Shown here in pieces: positions 18,285 to 26,799 of a stretch of 64,000 bases of DNA. The position numbers and the translations under genes are program-made. Positions within the stretch are counted from its first letter, which is position 1, and each line of letters opens with the position of its first letter. The notes below the pieces were generated by a model. That model made no database searches. It was not told where the DNA came from and saw only the letters and a list, made by a program, of their open reading frames with translations. This DNA comes from Brucella tritici. Lineage in GTDB: Bacteria > Pseudomonadota > Alphaproteobacteria > Rhizobiales > Rhizobiaceae. The stretch covers positions 62,001 through 126,000 of the forward strand of contig NZ_WBWA01000004.1 in assembly GCF_008932295.1 (NCBI RefSeq), given 5' to 3'.

Positions 18285-18407
18285 TTGATCGGCTGGCGGT
18301 CCAGTGACCGCCCCGACAAGAGCTTGCCGGAAGCCTTCAAGTCGCTTTTGACGGGCTTTCGGGCCGGGTTTGCGGCTTTTTGATCGAGCTTTGGGGCAGA
18401 ATCCACG

Positions 18408-18436
18408 TTGACGCCGCGCCAAAGCTGATCTATAAG
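18408..18436 (+). promoter_or_regulatory. sigma-70 type promoter for rpsT
   Basis: TTGACG (18408-18413), a 17-base spacer and TATAAG (18431-18436) form a strong vegetative promoter. Transcription should begin near 18443, leaving an untranslated leader of roughly 110 bases before rpsT. The leader is GC-rich and contains self-complementary stretches (for example GGTGGCCCC and GGGGCAAAAACCGCC-type blocks). Confidence 0.7.
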
Positions 18437-18552
18437 CCCGCCCACGGATCGGTGGCCCCAGGGAACCTCAAGGGATTTTCTCGGCTGCCCTAGAGGTTTT
18501 GTGCCCGGCGGTTTTTGCCCCTGGCTAGCTGACAGAAAAAAGAGAGGCATTT

Positions 18553-18819
18553 ATGGCCAATACTCCTTCGGCCAAGAAGGCAGTGCGCAAGATCGCTGCC
18601 CGCACCGAAATCAACAAGTCCCGCCGTTCGCGCGTTCGTACCTTCGTGCGCAAGCTGGAAGACGCTCTGCTGAGCGGCGACAAGCAGGCTGCAGAAGTCG
18701 CATTCAAGGCTGCTGAGCCTGAACTGATGCGCGCTGCTTCCAAGGGCGTGATGCACAAGAATACCGCTTCGCGTAAGGTGTCTCGCCTTGCCCAGCGCGT
18801 TAAGGCTCTGAACGCCTAA
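18553..18819 (+). CDS. rpsT: 30S ribosomal protein S20
   Basis: 88 residues, very basic, with the S20 pattern [21 protein letters not shown] and [19 protein letters not shown]. It binds 16S rRNA early in 30S assembly. The ribosome binding site AGAGAGG is just upstream. Its own promoter (18408) and terminator (18851) make it a single-gene transcript. Confidence 0.98.
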   Translation: MANTPSAKKAVRKIAARTEINKSRRSRVRTFVRKLEDALLSGDKQAAEVAFKAAEPELMRAASKGVMHKNTASRKVSRLAQRVKALNA

Positions 18820-18850
18820 GCATTCATCCATTCTTATGGATCGTTTTCGA

Positions 18851-18884
18851 AACCCGGCTCATTGTTAGCCGGGTTTTCTTTTTT
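18851..18884 (+). terminator. rho-independent terminator of rpsT
   Basis: AACCCGGCT (18851-18859) pairs with AGCCGGGTT (18867-18875) around a 7-base loop. A T-rich run (TTCTTTTTT) follows. Confidence 0.92.
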
Positions 18885-19708
18885 GAACGTTTTTCGGAAA
18901 ACCCACGTTCTTTCACTCCACCCTGAATTGTAGAGTTATTTCAATGCCTAGCTGGAATATTTCAGAGGGCGGTCAATCTTGCGCGAGGTGATTTAATTAG
19001 TGTTTTCAATTGGTTGTGAATTGTTGTCCACTGTTATCCACAGGCTGGTTTAGGGACTCGGAAGGGTGTTTGAGTCAAGGAATATTTTTAAATTTATTTT
19101 CTGACAGAACATATCAGGATCACTTAAAAATTGCCCCATGAAAACGCATTGAATCCAAAGGTGTTATTTCGCTGGCGTCCGATTCCCTACTCTTGTCGAG
19201 TCTGCCTGCAAGAGCTTTCAGCAAAAAAATGTGGTTTTCTTAGGCTTGCCCTTTGCAGCGAGGCTTCGCTAAAGTCAGGGCATAAGAGGGGTGGGCCACC
19301 GGCCCGGAGTTAGCATTAAATAGCGAGTTTGTTGGCGTGGGCGTCATAGCCCGCGGATGTTATATTCTGGTCGTAAGGTCCTGTTCCTCATGGTTGTTTG
19401 CTTACCGTTCATTAACCGGAATGCCGTTTTAGGCATGTCCCCGACAATTGAATGGTTGTGGCGGATTTCTTTCCGGGCAATCAGCCTCCGGTAAAAGTGT
19501 TGTGAGTCGTAAAAAGGTCGCCGGGAAGGAGTATCCGGGTGTGGGTCCTGATGGGACCGTTTGAGTTTGTGTTTGGCCCAGAGCTGTAGAGCCGGGCTTT
19601 GTGAGTGAGTACCTGCCGCACCAGACGGATGATAAATCTGCGGTTCGGACAGGAAAAAATGACAAGCGCCAAAAAACGGCGCGTACGAATGTGAAGGCAG
19701 GCGAGACG
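18885..19708. other. long intergenic region between rpsT and dnaA with DnaA boxes and an AT-rich tract
   Basis: About 820 bases without a convincing gene. It holds two DnaA-box-like sites (19024-19042), an AT-rich tract at about 19080-19107, a hairpin-prone block at about 19246-19282 (TGCCCTTT... AAGTCAGGGCA) and a GGGCC/GGCCC pair at about 19294-19306. The AT content is well above the neighbouring genes. The likely roles are the dnaA promoter and leader, and possibly an origin-like element. No clean -35/-10 pair was found. Confidence 0.6.
19024..19042 (+). promoter_or_regulatory. DnaA boxes upstream of dnaA
   Basis: TTATCCACA at 19034-19042 is an exact match to the consensus DnaA box. TTGTCCACT at 19024-19032 is a degenerate box in the same direction, ten bases (one helical turn) upstream. 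They could serve DnaA autoregulation or origin function. Confidence 0.7.
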
Positions 19709-21298
19709 ATGGCAATGATGACCGGCAAATCGACGGCAACGATGGGTGATGATGCACATGCGAACCGTATCCATGGATCTTCTGCTACCGGAAATGACAA
19801 GAGCCTGGTCGAGTTGAGCGGCAATGCAGGTGATGAGGTTTTCGAGCGCCTTACGGCAAAGCTGAAAGCCCGCGTCGGCACCGAGATTTATTCCAGCTGG
19901 TTCGGTCGTCTGAAGCTCGATGACATCTCTAAGAGCATTGTCCGCCTGTCGGTTCCGACTGCGTTTCTGCGCTCCTGGATCAACAATCACTATTCCGAAC
20001 TGCTGACCGAGTTGTGGCAGGAAGAAAACCCGCAGATTCTGAAAGTTGAAGTCGTGGTTCGTGGCGTAAGCCGTGTGGTACGCAGCGCCGCTCCCGCTGA
20101 AACCTGCGAAGCCGCTGAAGCCAAGCCCGCCGTCGCTCCGCGCGAAAAGATGGTGTTCCCGCTCGGACAGTCCTTCGGCGGTCAGTCGCTGGGTGATAAG
20201 CGCGGTTCTGCTGTGGTTGCAGAATCAGCAGCGGCTTCGGGCTCGGTCCTGGGTTCTCCGCTCGACCCGCGCTATACGTTCGACAGCTTCGTCGATGGCG
20301 CATCGAATCGCGTAGCGCTTGCTGCGGCCCGCACCATTGCAGAGGCCGGTTCCAGCGCAGTCCGTTTCAATCCGCTGTTCATCCATGCTTCCGTAGGTCT
20401 CGGCAAGACGCACCTTCTGCAGGCAATTGCCGCCGCCGCGCTCCAGCGTCAGGAAAAGGCCCGTGTTGTCTATCTGACGGCTGAATATTTCATGTGGCGC
20501 TTCGCCACTGCCATCCGCGACAACAATGCGCTGTCCTTCAAGGAGCAGCTGCGCGATATCGACCTTCTCGTCATCGACGACATGCAGTTCCTGCAGGGCA
20601 AGTCGATCCAGCACGAGTTCTGCCATCTGCTGAACACGCTGCTCGATAGCGCCAAGCAGGTGGTGGTTGCTGCCGACCGTGCGCCTTCCGAACTGGAATC
20701 GCTCGATGTGCGCGTTCGTTCGCGTCTTCAGGGTGGCGTTGCGCTGGAAGTAGCGGCTCCTGACTACGACATGCGGGTCGAGATGCTGCGCCGTCGCCTG
20801 GCCGCCGCACAGGCAGAAGATTCGAGCCTCAACATTGGCGAAGAGATTCTCTCTCACGTTGCCCGCACCGTCACCGGATCGGGCCGCGAACTGGAAGGTG
20901 CTTTCAACCAGCTTCTGTTCCGCCAGTCTTTCGAGCCGAACATCTCCATCGACCGCGTCGATGAACTGCTTGGTCATCTGACCCGCGTTGGCGAACCGAA
21001 GCGTATCCGCATCGAGGAAATCCAGCGCATCGTGGCGCGTCATTACAACGTCTCGAAGCAGGACCTGCTGTCGAACCGCCGCACGCGCACCATCGTCAAG
21101 CCGCGTCAGGTGGCAATGTATCTCGCCAAGATGATGACGCCGCGTTCCCTGCCGGAAATCGGTCGCCGCTTCGGCGGACGCGATCACACCACGGTTCTTC
21201 ATGCCGTGCGCAAGATTGAGGATCTGGTTGGCGCCGACACCAAGCTGGCCCAGGAACTTGAGCTTCTGAAGCGCCTTATCAACGATCAGGCGGCCTGA
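19709..21298 (+). CDS. dnaA: chromosomal replication initiator protein DnaA
   Basis: 529 residues from the ATG at 19709; a GTG at 19601 is in frame but adds an unlikely basic tail, and the ATG at 19718 is also possible. Domain I (about 40-115: [20 protein letters not shown]) is followed by a variable linker (about 125-185). The AAA+ core has Walker A at about 230 (GLGKTHLL) and Walker [11 protein letters not shown]. Domain IV carries the DNA-binding signature [16 protein letters not shown]. It opens oriC and regulates transcription. dnaN follows after a terminator. Confidence 0.97.
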   Translation: MAMMTGKSTATMGDDAHANRIHGSSATGNDKSLVELSGNAGDEVFERLTAKLKARVGTEIYSSWFGRLKLDDISKSIVRLSVPTAFLRSWINNHYSELLTELWQEENPQILKVEVVVRGVSRVVRSAAPAETCEAAEAKPAVAPREKMVFPLGQSFGGQSLGDKRGSAVVAESAAASGSVLGSPLDPRYTFDSFVDGASNRVALAAARTIAEAGSSAVRFNPLFIHASVGLGKTHLLQAIAAAALQRQEKARVVYLTAEYFMWRFATAIRDNNALSFKEQLRDIDLLVIDDMQFLQGKSIQHEFCHLLNTLLDSAKQVVVAADRAPSELESLDVRVRSRLQGGVALEVAAPDYDMRVEMLRRRLAAAQAEDSSLNIGEEILSHVARTVTGSGRELEGAFNQLLFRQSFEPNISIDRVDELLGHLTRVGEPKRIRIEEIQRIVARHYNVSKQDLLSNRRTRTIVKPRQVAMYLAKMMTPRSLPEIGRRFGGRDHTTVLHAVRKIEDLVGADTKLAQELELLKRLINDQAA

Positions 21299-21315
21299 TA
21301 GTCATAGCTTCCCCG

Positions 21316-21441
21316 TTATCAACGGCGGTTATCAACAAAAAGCCCGGGCCCTGTCGCTTTCCGACATGGCGCGGGCTTGCTTTTCTCCTTAAAAATCTGC
21401 CACTTTAACGGACCTTCTGGCGCCCCGGCGCCTTATCGACA
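21316..21441 (+). promoter_or_regulatory. DnaA-box-like sites in the dnaA-dnaN gap
   Basis: TTATCAACG (21316-21324), TTATCAACA (21329-21337) and TTATCGACA (21433-21441) each differ from TTATCCACA by one or two bases and all point the same way. They surround the dnaA terminator and precede dnaN. They may mediate DnaA control of dnaN or DnaA titration. Confidence 0.5.
21340..21386 (+). terminator. rho-independent terminator of dnaA
   Basis: AAGCCCG (21340-21346) pairs with CGGGCTT (21372-21378). The inner part GCCCTGTCG / CGACATGGC extends the stem with one mismatch. TTTTCTCCTT follows shortly after the stem. Confidence 0.8.
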
Positions 21442-21503
21442 GGGGCCGCCTGCCTGCCCGTCAGATGCAGTTGCCCTGTCCCAGCGAGCGAGTGCGTTTG
21501 AAC

Positions 21504-22622
21504 ATGCGTGTTACCCTAGAGCGATCGAACCTTCTCAAATCTCTCAACCACGTCCATCGCGTCGTGGAGCGCCGCAACACGATACCGATTTTGTCGAACG
21601 TGCTTTTGCAGGCTGAGGGCGCAAGCCTCGCGCTCAAGGCGACCGACCTTGATCTCGAGGTCAACGAAGCGACAGCCGCCATGGTGGAACAGGCAGGTGC
21701 CACGACGGTTCCGGCACATCTTCTCTATGATATTGTCCGCAAGCTGCCGGATGGCGCTGAAGTCATGCTGTCCACCAACCCGGATGGCGGTTCCATGTCG
21801 GTTATTTCCGGCAAGTCGTCTTTCCGCCTGCAGTGCCTGCCGCAGTCCGATTTCCCGGAACTGACCGCTGGTGCCTTCACTCATTCCTTCCGGATCGAGG
21901 CGCAGGCGCTGAAGCGTCTCATCGACCGCACGCAATTTGCGATTTCGACGGAAGAAACCCGTTATTACCTCAATGGCATTTTCTTCCACGCCATCGAAAG
22001 CGACGGCGCCCTGAAGCTGCGTGCTGTCGCGACCGACGGTCACCGTCTGGCGCGCGCCGAGCTGGAAGCGCCGTCCGGCACGGAGGGCATGCCGGGCATC
22101 ATCATCCCGCGCAAGACGGTTGCCGAATTGCAGAAGCTGGTCGATGTGCCGGATGTGGTCGTTACAGTTGAACTGTCGGACGCCAAGATTCGATTCACTG
22201 TTGGATCGGTCGTCCTCACCTCGAAGCTGATCGACGGAACCTTCCCGGATTACCAGCGCGTGATTCCGTCCGGCAATGACAAGAAGCTCACCATCGGACG
22301 CCAGGAATTTGCGGCCTCCGTGGATCGTGTCTCGACCATTTCGAGCGAACGTGGCCGCGCGGTAAAACTTTCGATCGCCGATGGCCAACTGACACTCACC
22401 GTCAACAATCCTGATTCCGGCAGCGCAACCGATGAGCTCGCGGCGGATTACGATGCTGATCCGCTCGATATCGGATTCAACTCGAAATATCTGCTCGACA
22501 TTACGAGCCAGCTTTCGGGTTCGGATGCGGTCTTCATGCTCGCCGACGCCGGTTCGCCGACACTGGTGCGTGACACCGGCGATGAAGATGTGTTGTACGT
22601 CCTGATGCCGATGCGTGTTTAA
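21504..22622 (+). CDS. dnaN: DNA polymerase III beta subunit (sliding clamp)
   Basis: 372 residues starting MRVTLERSNLLKSLNHV; an in-frame ATG at 21465 is upstream of the conserved start and is rejected. It shows the three-fold clamp repeat, with VVERRNTIPILSNV near the N terminus and the C-terminal YVLMPMRV typical of beta clamps. It encircles DNA and tethers polymerase III. recF begins 11 bases after the stop. Confidence 0.97.
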   Translation: MRVTLERSNLLKSLNHVHRVVERRNTIPILSNVLLQAEGASLALKATDLDLEVNEATAAMVEQAGATTVPAHLLYDIVRKLPDGAEVMLSTNPDGGSMSVISGKSSFRLQCLPQSDFPELTAGAFTHSFRIEAQALKRLIDRTQFAISTEETRYYLNGIFFHAIESDGALKLRAVATDGHRLARAELEAPSGTEGMPGIIIPRKTVAELQKLVDVPDVVVTVELSDAKIRFTVGSVVLTSKLIDGTFPDYQRVIPSGNDKKLTIGRQEFAASVDRVSTISSERGRAVKLSIADGQLTLTVNNPDSGSATDELAADYDADPLDIGFNSKYLLDITSQLSGSDAVFMLADAGSPTLVRDTGDEDVLYVLMPMRV

Positions 22623-22633
22623 AGAACAGAAAA

Positions 22634-23797
22634 GTGAATACGCCTGAGCCTAATCAAAGCCGCCCGGAACGTGTTTCGATCCGGCGGCTCAAACTTTTGA
22701 ATTTCCGCAATTATGCGGAACTGTCACTGCCACTTGGCCCCGGCCATGTCGTGCTGACTGGTGAGAATGGCTCCGGCAAGACCAATCTGATCGAAGCGAT
22801 TTCCTTTCTGTCGCCGGGACGCGGCCTGCGCCGTGCTGCCTATGACGATGTTGCCCGCACCAACTCGTTCGACGGTTTTGCCATTCATGCGGCGCTCGAC
22901 TGTATGATTTATGGCGAAGCAGAAGTCGGCACCGGAACCGCTGGTGGTGGCGAGGGTGGCCGCAAGGTACGTATCAACGGGATTGCCGCTTCCGGCGACG
23001 ATATGCTCGACTATGCGCGTATCCTCTGGGTGGTGCCGTCTATGGATGGGCTTTTCACCGGAGGCGCTTCTGATCGCCGGCGGTTTCTCGACCGTATGGT
23101 GCTTGCCATCGATACTGCCCACGGCAAGCGCGTGCTCGATTATGAAAAGGCGATGCGCAGTCGCAACCGCTTGCTGAACGATGGCAACAATGACGATCAA
23201 TGGCTGGATGCGATTGAAAGCCAGATGGCGGAACTGGGCACTGCCATTGCTGCTGCGCGCGCCGAAGCCATGCGCCTGATCGCGGCGATGATCGAACGGC
23301 TGCCTGCCGAGGGACCGTTTCCCAAGGCTGATTGTTTTCTGGAGGGGGCGCTGGAGCAGAGAATCAATGTCGAGGCAGCGCTCGATCTTGAAGAGGATTT
23401 CCGCCGTACACTGCGCGATGGTCGCGCGCGGGACCGGGCGGCGGGCCGCACGCTCGACGGCCCGCATCGCACCGATCTGATCGTCCAGCATCGCCCCAAG
23501 GCCATGCCAGCCGCGCTCTGTTCCACGGGCGAGCAAAAGGCGCTTTTGATCGGTCTCGTGCTTGCCCATGCCCGACTGACGGCAGAGCTTTCCGGTATGG
23601 CTCCGATTCTCCTGCTCGATGAAATCGCAGCACATCTCGATACGGGCCGCCGCGCCGCGCTCTTCGGCATCCTTGATGAGCTTGGCGGACAGGCCTTCAT
23701 GACCGGTACGGATCGCGCGCTTTTCGAAGCGCTCGAAGGGGAAGCGCAGTTCTTCAACGTCTCTGCCGGTCACCTTACAAGACTGTCTGACGCCTGA
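22634..23797 (+). CDS. recF: DNA replication and repair protein RecF
   Basis: 387 residues from a GTG start. It has the N-terminal SMC-like motif RLKLLNFRNY, Walker A GENGSGKTN at about 43-51, signature region STGEQKALLIGLVLAHARL and Walker B PILLLDEIAAHLD. RecF loads RecA at gaps with RecO and RecR. An internal Gly-rich insertion lies near 100-110 (GTGTAGGGEGG). gyrB does not follow, unlike in many bacteria. Confidence 0.95.
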   Translation: MNTPEPNQSRPERVSIRRLKLLNFRNYAELSLPLGPGHVVLTGENGSGKTNLIEAISFLSPGRGLRRAAYDDVARTNSFDGFAIHAALDCMIYGEAEVGTGTAGGGEGGRKVRINGIAASGDDMLDYARILWVVPSMDGLFTGGASDRRRFLDRMVLAIDTAHGKRVLDYEKAMRSRNRLLNDGNNDDQWLDAIESQMAELGTAIAAARAEAMRLIAAMIERLPAEGPFPKADCFLEGALEQRINVEAALDLEEDFRRTLRDGRARDRAAGRTLDGPHRTDLIVQHRPKAMPAALCSTGEQKALLIGLVLAHARLTAELSGMAPILLLDEIAAHLDTGRRAALFGILDELGGQAFMTGTDRALFEALEGEAQFFNVSAGHLTRLSDA

Positions 23798-23881
23798 TTC
23801 GAGAATCGGTTCCAATTTGGCATCGTGCCGTGAGGCAAAATATCCGCTGACAGCGCCTTGGGAGAGGCATATGTTTGGGGT

Positions 23882-24652
23882 ATGAATGCACCATCCAGAC
23901 CATTTTCGTCCGAAGAACTTGAACGCTATGCGCGCCATATCGTGCTGCCGGAAATCGGCGGTCCGGGCCAGCAGAAGCTGAAGGCCGCGCGTGTGCTGAT
24001 CGTCGGCGCAGGCGGGCTTGGCGCGCCTGTGCTCCAATATCTGGCGGCTGCCGGTATCGGCACGCTCGGCATAGTCGATGACGACACTGTTTCGCTATCG
24101 AACCTGCAACGGCAGGTCATTCATGATACGGAAAGTGTGGGCCAGCCAAAGGTGGAAAGCGCGCTTGCCACCATTGCCCGCATCAATCCGCATGTGATGG
24201 TCGAAGGACACCAGCTTCGCCTTGATGCCGGTAACGTAGAAGCGTTGATCGGCAATTATGACGTTCTGGTGGATGGCTCGGACAATTTCACTACGCGCTA
24301 TGTTCTGGCCGATGCTGCTGCCAGGGTGGGAAGACCGCTCGTGACGGGTGCCATGGGCCGCTTCGATGGCACGGTCACCGTGCTGATGCCCTATACGACC
24401 GGGCCGGATGGCACGCAGAACCCATCTTATCGCGATCTCTTTCCAGAAGCGCCGCCACCTGGAACAGTGCCGACCTGCGCCGAAGCCGGTGTGCTGGGCG
24501 TCCTGCCGGGTGTGATCGGCAGCCTGCAGGCGATGGAAGTCATTAAGCTCATCACCGGTATCGGCGAGCCACTGGTTGGTCGTCTGCTGCTCTACAATGC
24601 CTTGAATGTCCGCTTCGAAACCATTCGTTATAAGGCGCGCAAACCGAAATGA
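23882..24652 (+). CDS. moeB: MoeB/ThiF/HesA-family adenylyltransferase
   Basis: 256 residues from the ATG at 23882 (an ATG at 23858 is also in frame). This E1-like enzyme has VLIVGAGGLGAPVLQYLAAAG (ATP site) and SLSNLQRQVIHD with the adenylation Arg/Gln. It also has a conserved Cys in VPTCAEAGVLG. Such enzymes adenylate the C-terminal Gly-Gly of sulfur carriers (MoaD or ThiS). The CXXC zinc pairs of E. coli MoeB are not evident. No rhodanese domain is fused. The next gene overlaps by 4 bases. Confidence 0.85.
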   Translation: MNAPSRPFSSEELERYARHIVLPEIGGPGQQKLKAARVLIVGAGGLGAPVLQYLAAAGIGTLGIVDDDTVSLSNLQRQVIHDTESVGQPKVESALATIARINPHVMVEGHQLRLDAGNVEALIGNYDVLVDGSDNFTTRYVLADAAARVGRPLVTGAMGRFDGTVTVLMPYTTGPDGTQNPSYRDLFPEAPPPGTVPTCAEAGVLGVLPGVIGSLQAMEVIKLITGIGEPLVGRLLLYNALNVRFETIRYKARKPK

Positions 24653-25149
24653 CGGCTCTGCGTGTCGAGGCTATTGGCGAGAATTTCGGGCAGTGGGAAG
24701 AACTGCTCGGCATGATCCGCGACAGCTTCGCCTATATGGACGGCGTGATCGATCCGCCCTCATCAGCAGGCTTGCAGACGGCGGAAAATCTGCGGCAGAA
24801 GGCACAGGAAGAAACCGGTTTTGCAGCCTTTCTTGATGACAGACTTGTCGGCTGTGTCTTCCTACGGGAAAAGGCCCACGGCTTTTATCTCGGTAAGCTT
24901 GCCGTCGCACCCGCCTTTGAGGGAAGAGGCATCGGGCGATTGCTGATACAAAAGGCGGAAGATGTTGCGGTTGCAAAAGGCAAGCCATCGATTGAGTTGC
25001 AGGTGCGTATCGAGCTTACGCGCAATCGGGCGGTGTTTGAGAAGCTCGGATATCGCAAGATCGCGGAGACTGCGCATCCGGGCTATAGCCGCCCCACATC
25101 CATAACCATGCGCAAGGAGATCACGCGTGGCACTGACATTAACGCATGA
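24649..25149 (+). CDS. GNAT-family N-acetyltransferase
   Basis: 166 residues with a GNAT fold: the acetyl-CoA loop LAVAPAFEGRGIGRLLIQKAE (Q/R-x-x-G-x-G/A type), then a C-terminal VFEKLGYRKIAETAHPGY. Substrate unknown. It overlaps the MoeB-like gene (ATGA) and its end overlaps the aconitase X gene start (GTG at 25127), so the four genes from 23882 to 26799 are likely co-transcribed. Confidence 0.85.
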   Translation: MTALRVEAIGENFGQWEELLGMIRDSFAYMDGVIDPPSSAGLQTAENLRQKAQEETGFAAFLDDRLVGCVFLREKAHGFYLGKLAVAPAFEGRGIGRLLIQKAEDVAVAKGKPSIELQVRIELTRNRAVFEKLGYRKIAETAHPGYSRPTSITMRKEITRGTDINA

Positions 25150-26386
25150 AGAACGGTCGATAGCCGCAGGCGATCAGGGGGAGGGCGCTGCGATGGCAAT
25201 GCGCATCGTGGCCGATACCGCGAGGCTGATGGGTGCGCCGCGTCTGATCCCTGTTGCATCCGCTCATATTGACGGCGCGCTTTATCACGGTGACAGCGGA
25301 ACGCTTTTTGCTGAAAAACTGGTTGAGGGCGGCGCAAAGGTCAAAGTCCGCTCGACGCTCAATGTCGGCTCTATAGATCTGACGGGCTGTTCGCGTAATC
25401 TTTTGCCGGCTCAAGAGGCTGAAATGGCCAGGCGCATGATGCGAGCCTATATCAGGCTCGGCTGCGAACCGACCTGGACCTGTGCGCCCTATCAGGCTGG
25501 ACACAGGCCAGCAAAGGGCACTGATGTCGCCTGGGGTGAATCCAATGCGGTCGTGTTCTGTAATTCGGTTCTCGGCGCGCGTACCAATCGCTATGGCGAC
25601 TTTCTCGATATTGCCTGTGCGATTGCTGGCCGCGCGCCGGATTATGGTCTGCATCGCAGCGAAAACCGCCGCGCCACGGTGGTGATCGATATTTCGGCAC
25701 TCGACCCGGCGTTTCTGTCTTCGGAAGTCGCATGGCCTATTCTCGGCAATCTGTTCGGTCGCAGCGTTGGCACGAATATCGGTGTCGTTGCGGGCAGTCC
25801 GATCCATCCCGATGAAGACGATCTCAAGGCTTTCGGCGCGGCATCGGCATCGGTCGGCGCAGTCGGTCTGTTCCATATTGCAGGTGTGACGCCCGAAGCG
25901 CCCGATCTTGAAACGGCTTTGCAGCACCAGAAGCCGGAAGGCGTCATCCGCGTCACGCGAGAAATGATCGAGGCGACGCGCAAGCGGCTTTCGACAGTCG
26001 AGCAGGTCGATCATATCGATGCGGTTGCCATTGGCAGTCCGCATCTTTCGATAGCCGAATTCGACCGTCTGGAGCGCGCGATAGCGGAACGCAAGCTCGC
26101 GGTGCCGCTTTATGCCTGCACGGGCCGTCACGCACTGGTTGAACTGGAGAAAGACGGGCGCAGGCAGGTGCTTGAAAAAGCAGGCGTCGTGATCGTCGCC
26201 GACACATGCGTGGTCGTTACACCAATTTTGCCAGCTAAGAATGATGCCGTTCTTATGACAAACTCCGGCAAGTTCGCGCATTATGCACCCGGTAATACCG
26301 GTTATGGCGTGCTCTACGGCTCGCTAGAAGAGTGCGTGGAAAGCGCTGTCGCAGGCAGGCCGGTTTTCGGGAGACAGGCGGCATGA
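25127..26386 (+). CDS. aconitase X catalytic (large) subunit, DUF521 family
   Basis: 419 residues starting at a GTG with AAGGAG eight bases upstream, inside the end of the GNAT gene. It matches the aconitase X (AcnX) large subunit: LTHEERSIAAGDQGEG near the N terminus, PVASAHIDGALYHGD, and Cys residues in CEPTWTCAPY, VFCNSVLGART and CTGRHAL suited to an Fe-S cluster. Characterised AcnX proteins dehydrate cis-3-hydroxy-L-proline; some are mevalonate 5-phosphate dehydratases in archaea. The separate small subunit follows directly. Confidence 0.87.
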   Translation: MALTLTHEERSIAAGDQGEGAAMAMRIVADTARLMGAPRLIPVASAHIDGALYHGDSGTLFAEKLVEGGAKVKVRSTLNVGSIDLTGCSRNLLPAQEAEMARRMMRAYIRLGCEPTWTCAPYQAGHRPAKGTDVAWGESNAVVFCNSVLGARTNRYGDFLDIACAIAGRAPDYGLHRSENRRATVVIDISALDPAFLSSEVAWPILGNLFGRSVGTNIGVVAGSPIHPDEDDLKAFGAASASVGAVGLFHIAGVTPEAPDLETALQHQKPEGVIRVTREMIEATRKRLSTVEQVDHIDAVAIGSPHLSIAEFDRLERAIAERKLAVPLYACTGRHALVELEKDGRRQVLEKAGVVIVADTCVVVTPILPAKNDAVLMTNSGKFAHYAPGNTGYGVLYGSLEECVESAVAGRPVFGRQAA

Positions 26387-26799
26387 GCATCGGGAAAAGT
26401 TCCATACTCGTTGCAGGCAAAGGGGCGGATGCCGAGGCGCTGGTTCTTTCTGCGCCGATCAGCTTCTGGGGTGGCGTCGATCCGAAGAGCGGGCGGATTG
26501 CTGACGTGCGCCATCCGGAACATGGGCAGAGCATTGCCGGGCGCGTTCTATGCCTGCCTGGGACCATCGGGTCGTCATCGGCTGCGGCCGTTCTTCTGGA
26601 GCTGGTCCATAGCGGTCATGCGCCTGCGGCCATTGTCCTGCACGAACCGGATGCGATCCTGCTCCTTGGCCTCATCGTGGCCCGTGAAATGGGGCATGAC
26701 GTGCCTATCGCCATTGAACTTGATCGCGAGGCGCTAAAGCAGCTCGCCGGCCATCGGGTGACGGTCAGCGAGGACGGAGCAATTGGGATCGCTGCTTAA
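26383..26799 (+). CDS. aconitase X swivel (small) subunit, DUF126 family
   Basis: 138 residues from the ATG at 26383, which overlaps the stop of the large subunit (ATGA). Seen: SFWGGVDPKSGRIADVRHPEHGQSIAGRVL and the loop PGTIGSSSAAAVLLELVHSG, the swivel-domain signature of DUF126. It completes the active site of the two-subunit AcnX. It converges with ghrA; the stops overlap by 4 bases (26796-26799). Confidence 0.87.
   Translation: MSIGKSSILVAGKGADAEALVLSAPISFWGGVDPKSGRIADVRHPEHGQSIAGRVLCLPGTIGSSSAAAVLLELVHSGHAPAAIVLHEPDAILLLGLIVAREMGHDVPIAIELDREALKQLAGHRVTVSEDGAIGIAA

Noticed and set aside
19601-19708. GTG at 19601 as the dnaA start
   Set aside because: It would add 36 residues with a basic, non-conserved composition before domain I; the ATG at 19709 is more typical, although not proven.
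22724-24037. Open frame of 437 codons on the minus strand opposite recF and moeB
   Set aside because: It is a shadow of GC-rich coding DNA; it crosses a gene boundary and its translation shows no domain or signal pattern, while the plus-strand genes carry clear motifs.
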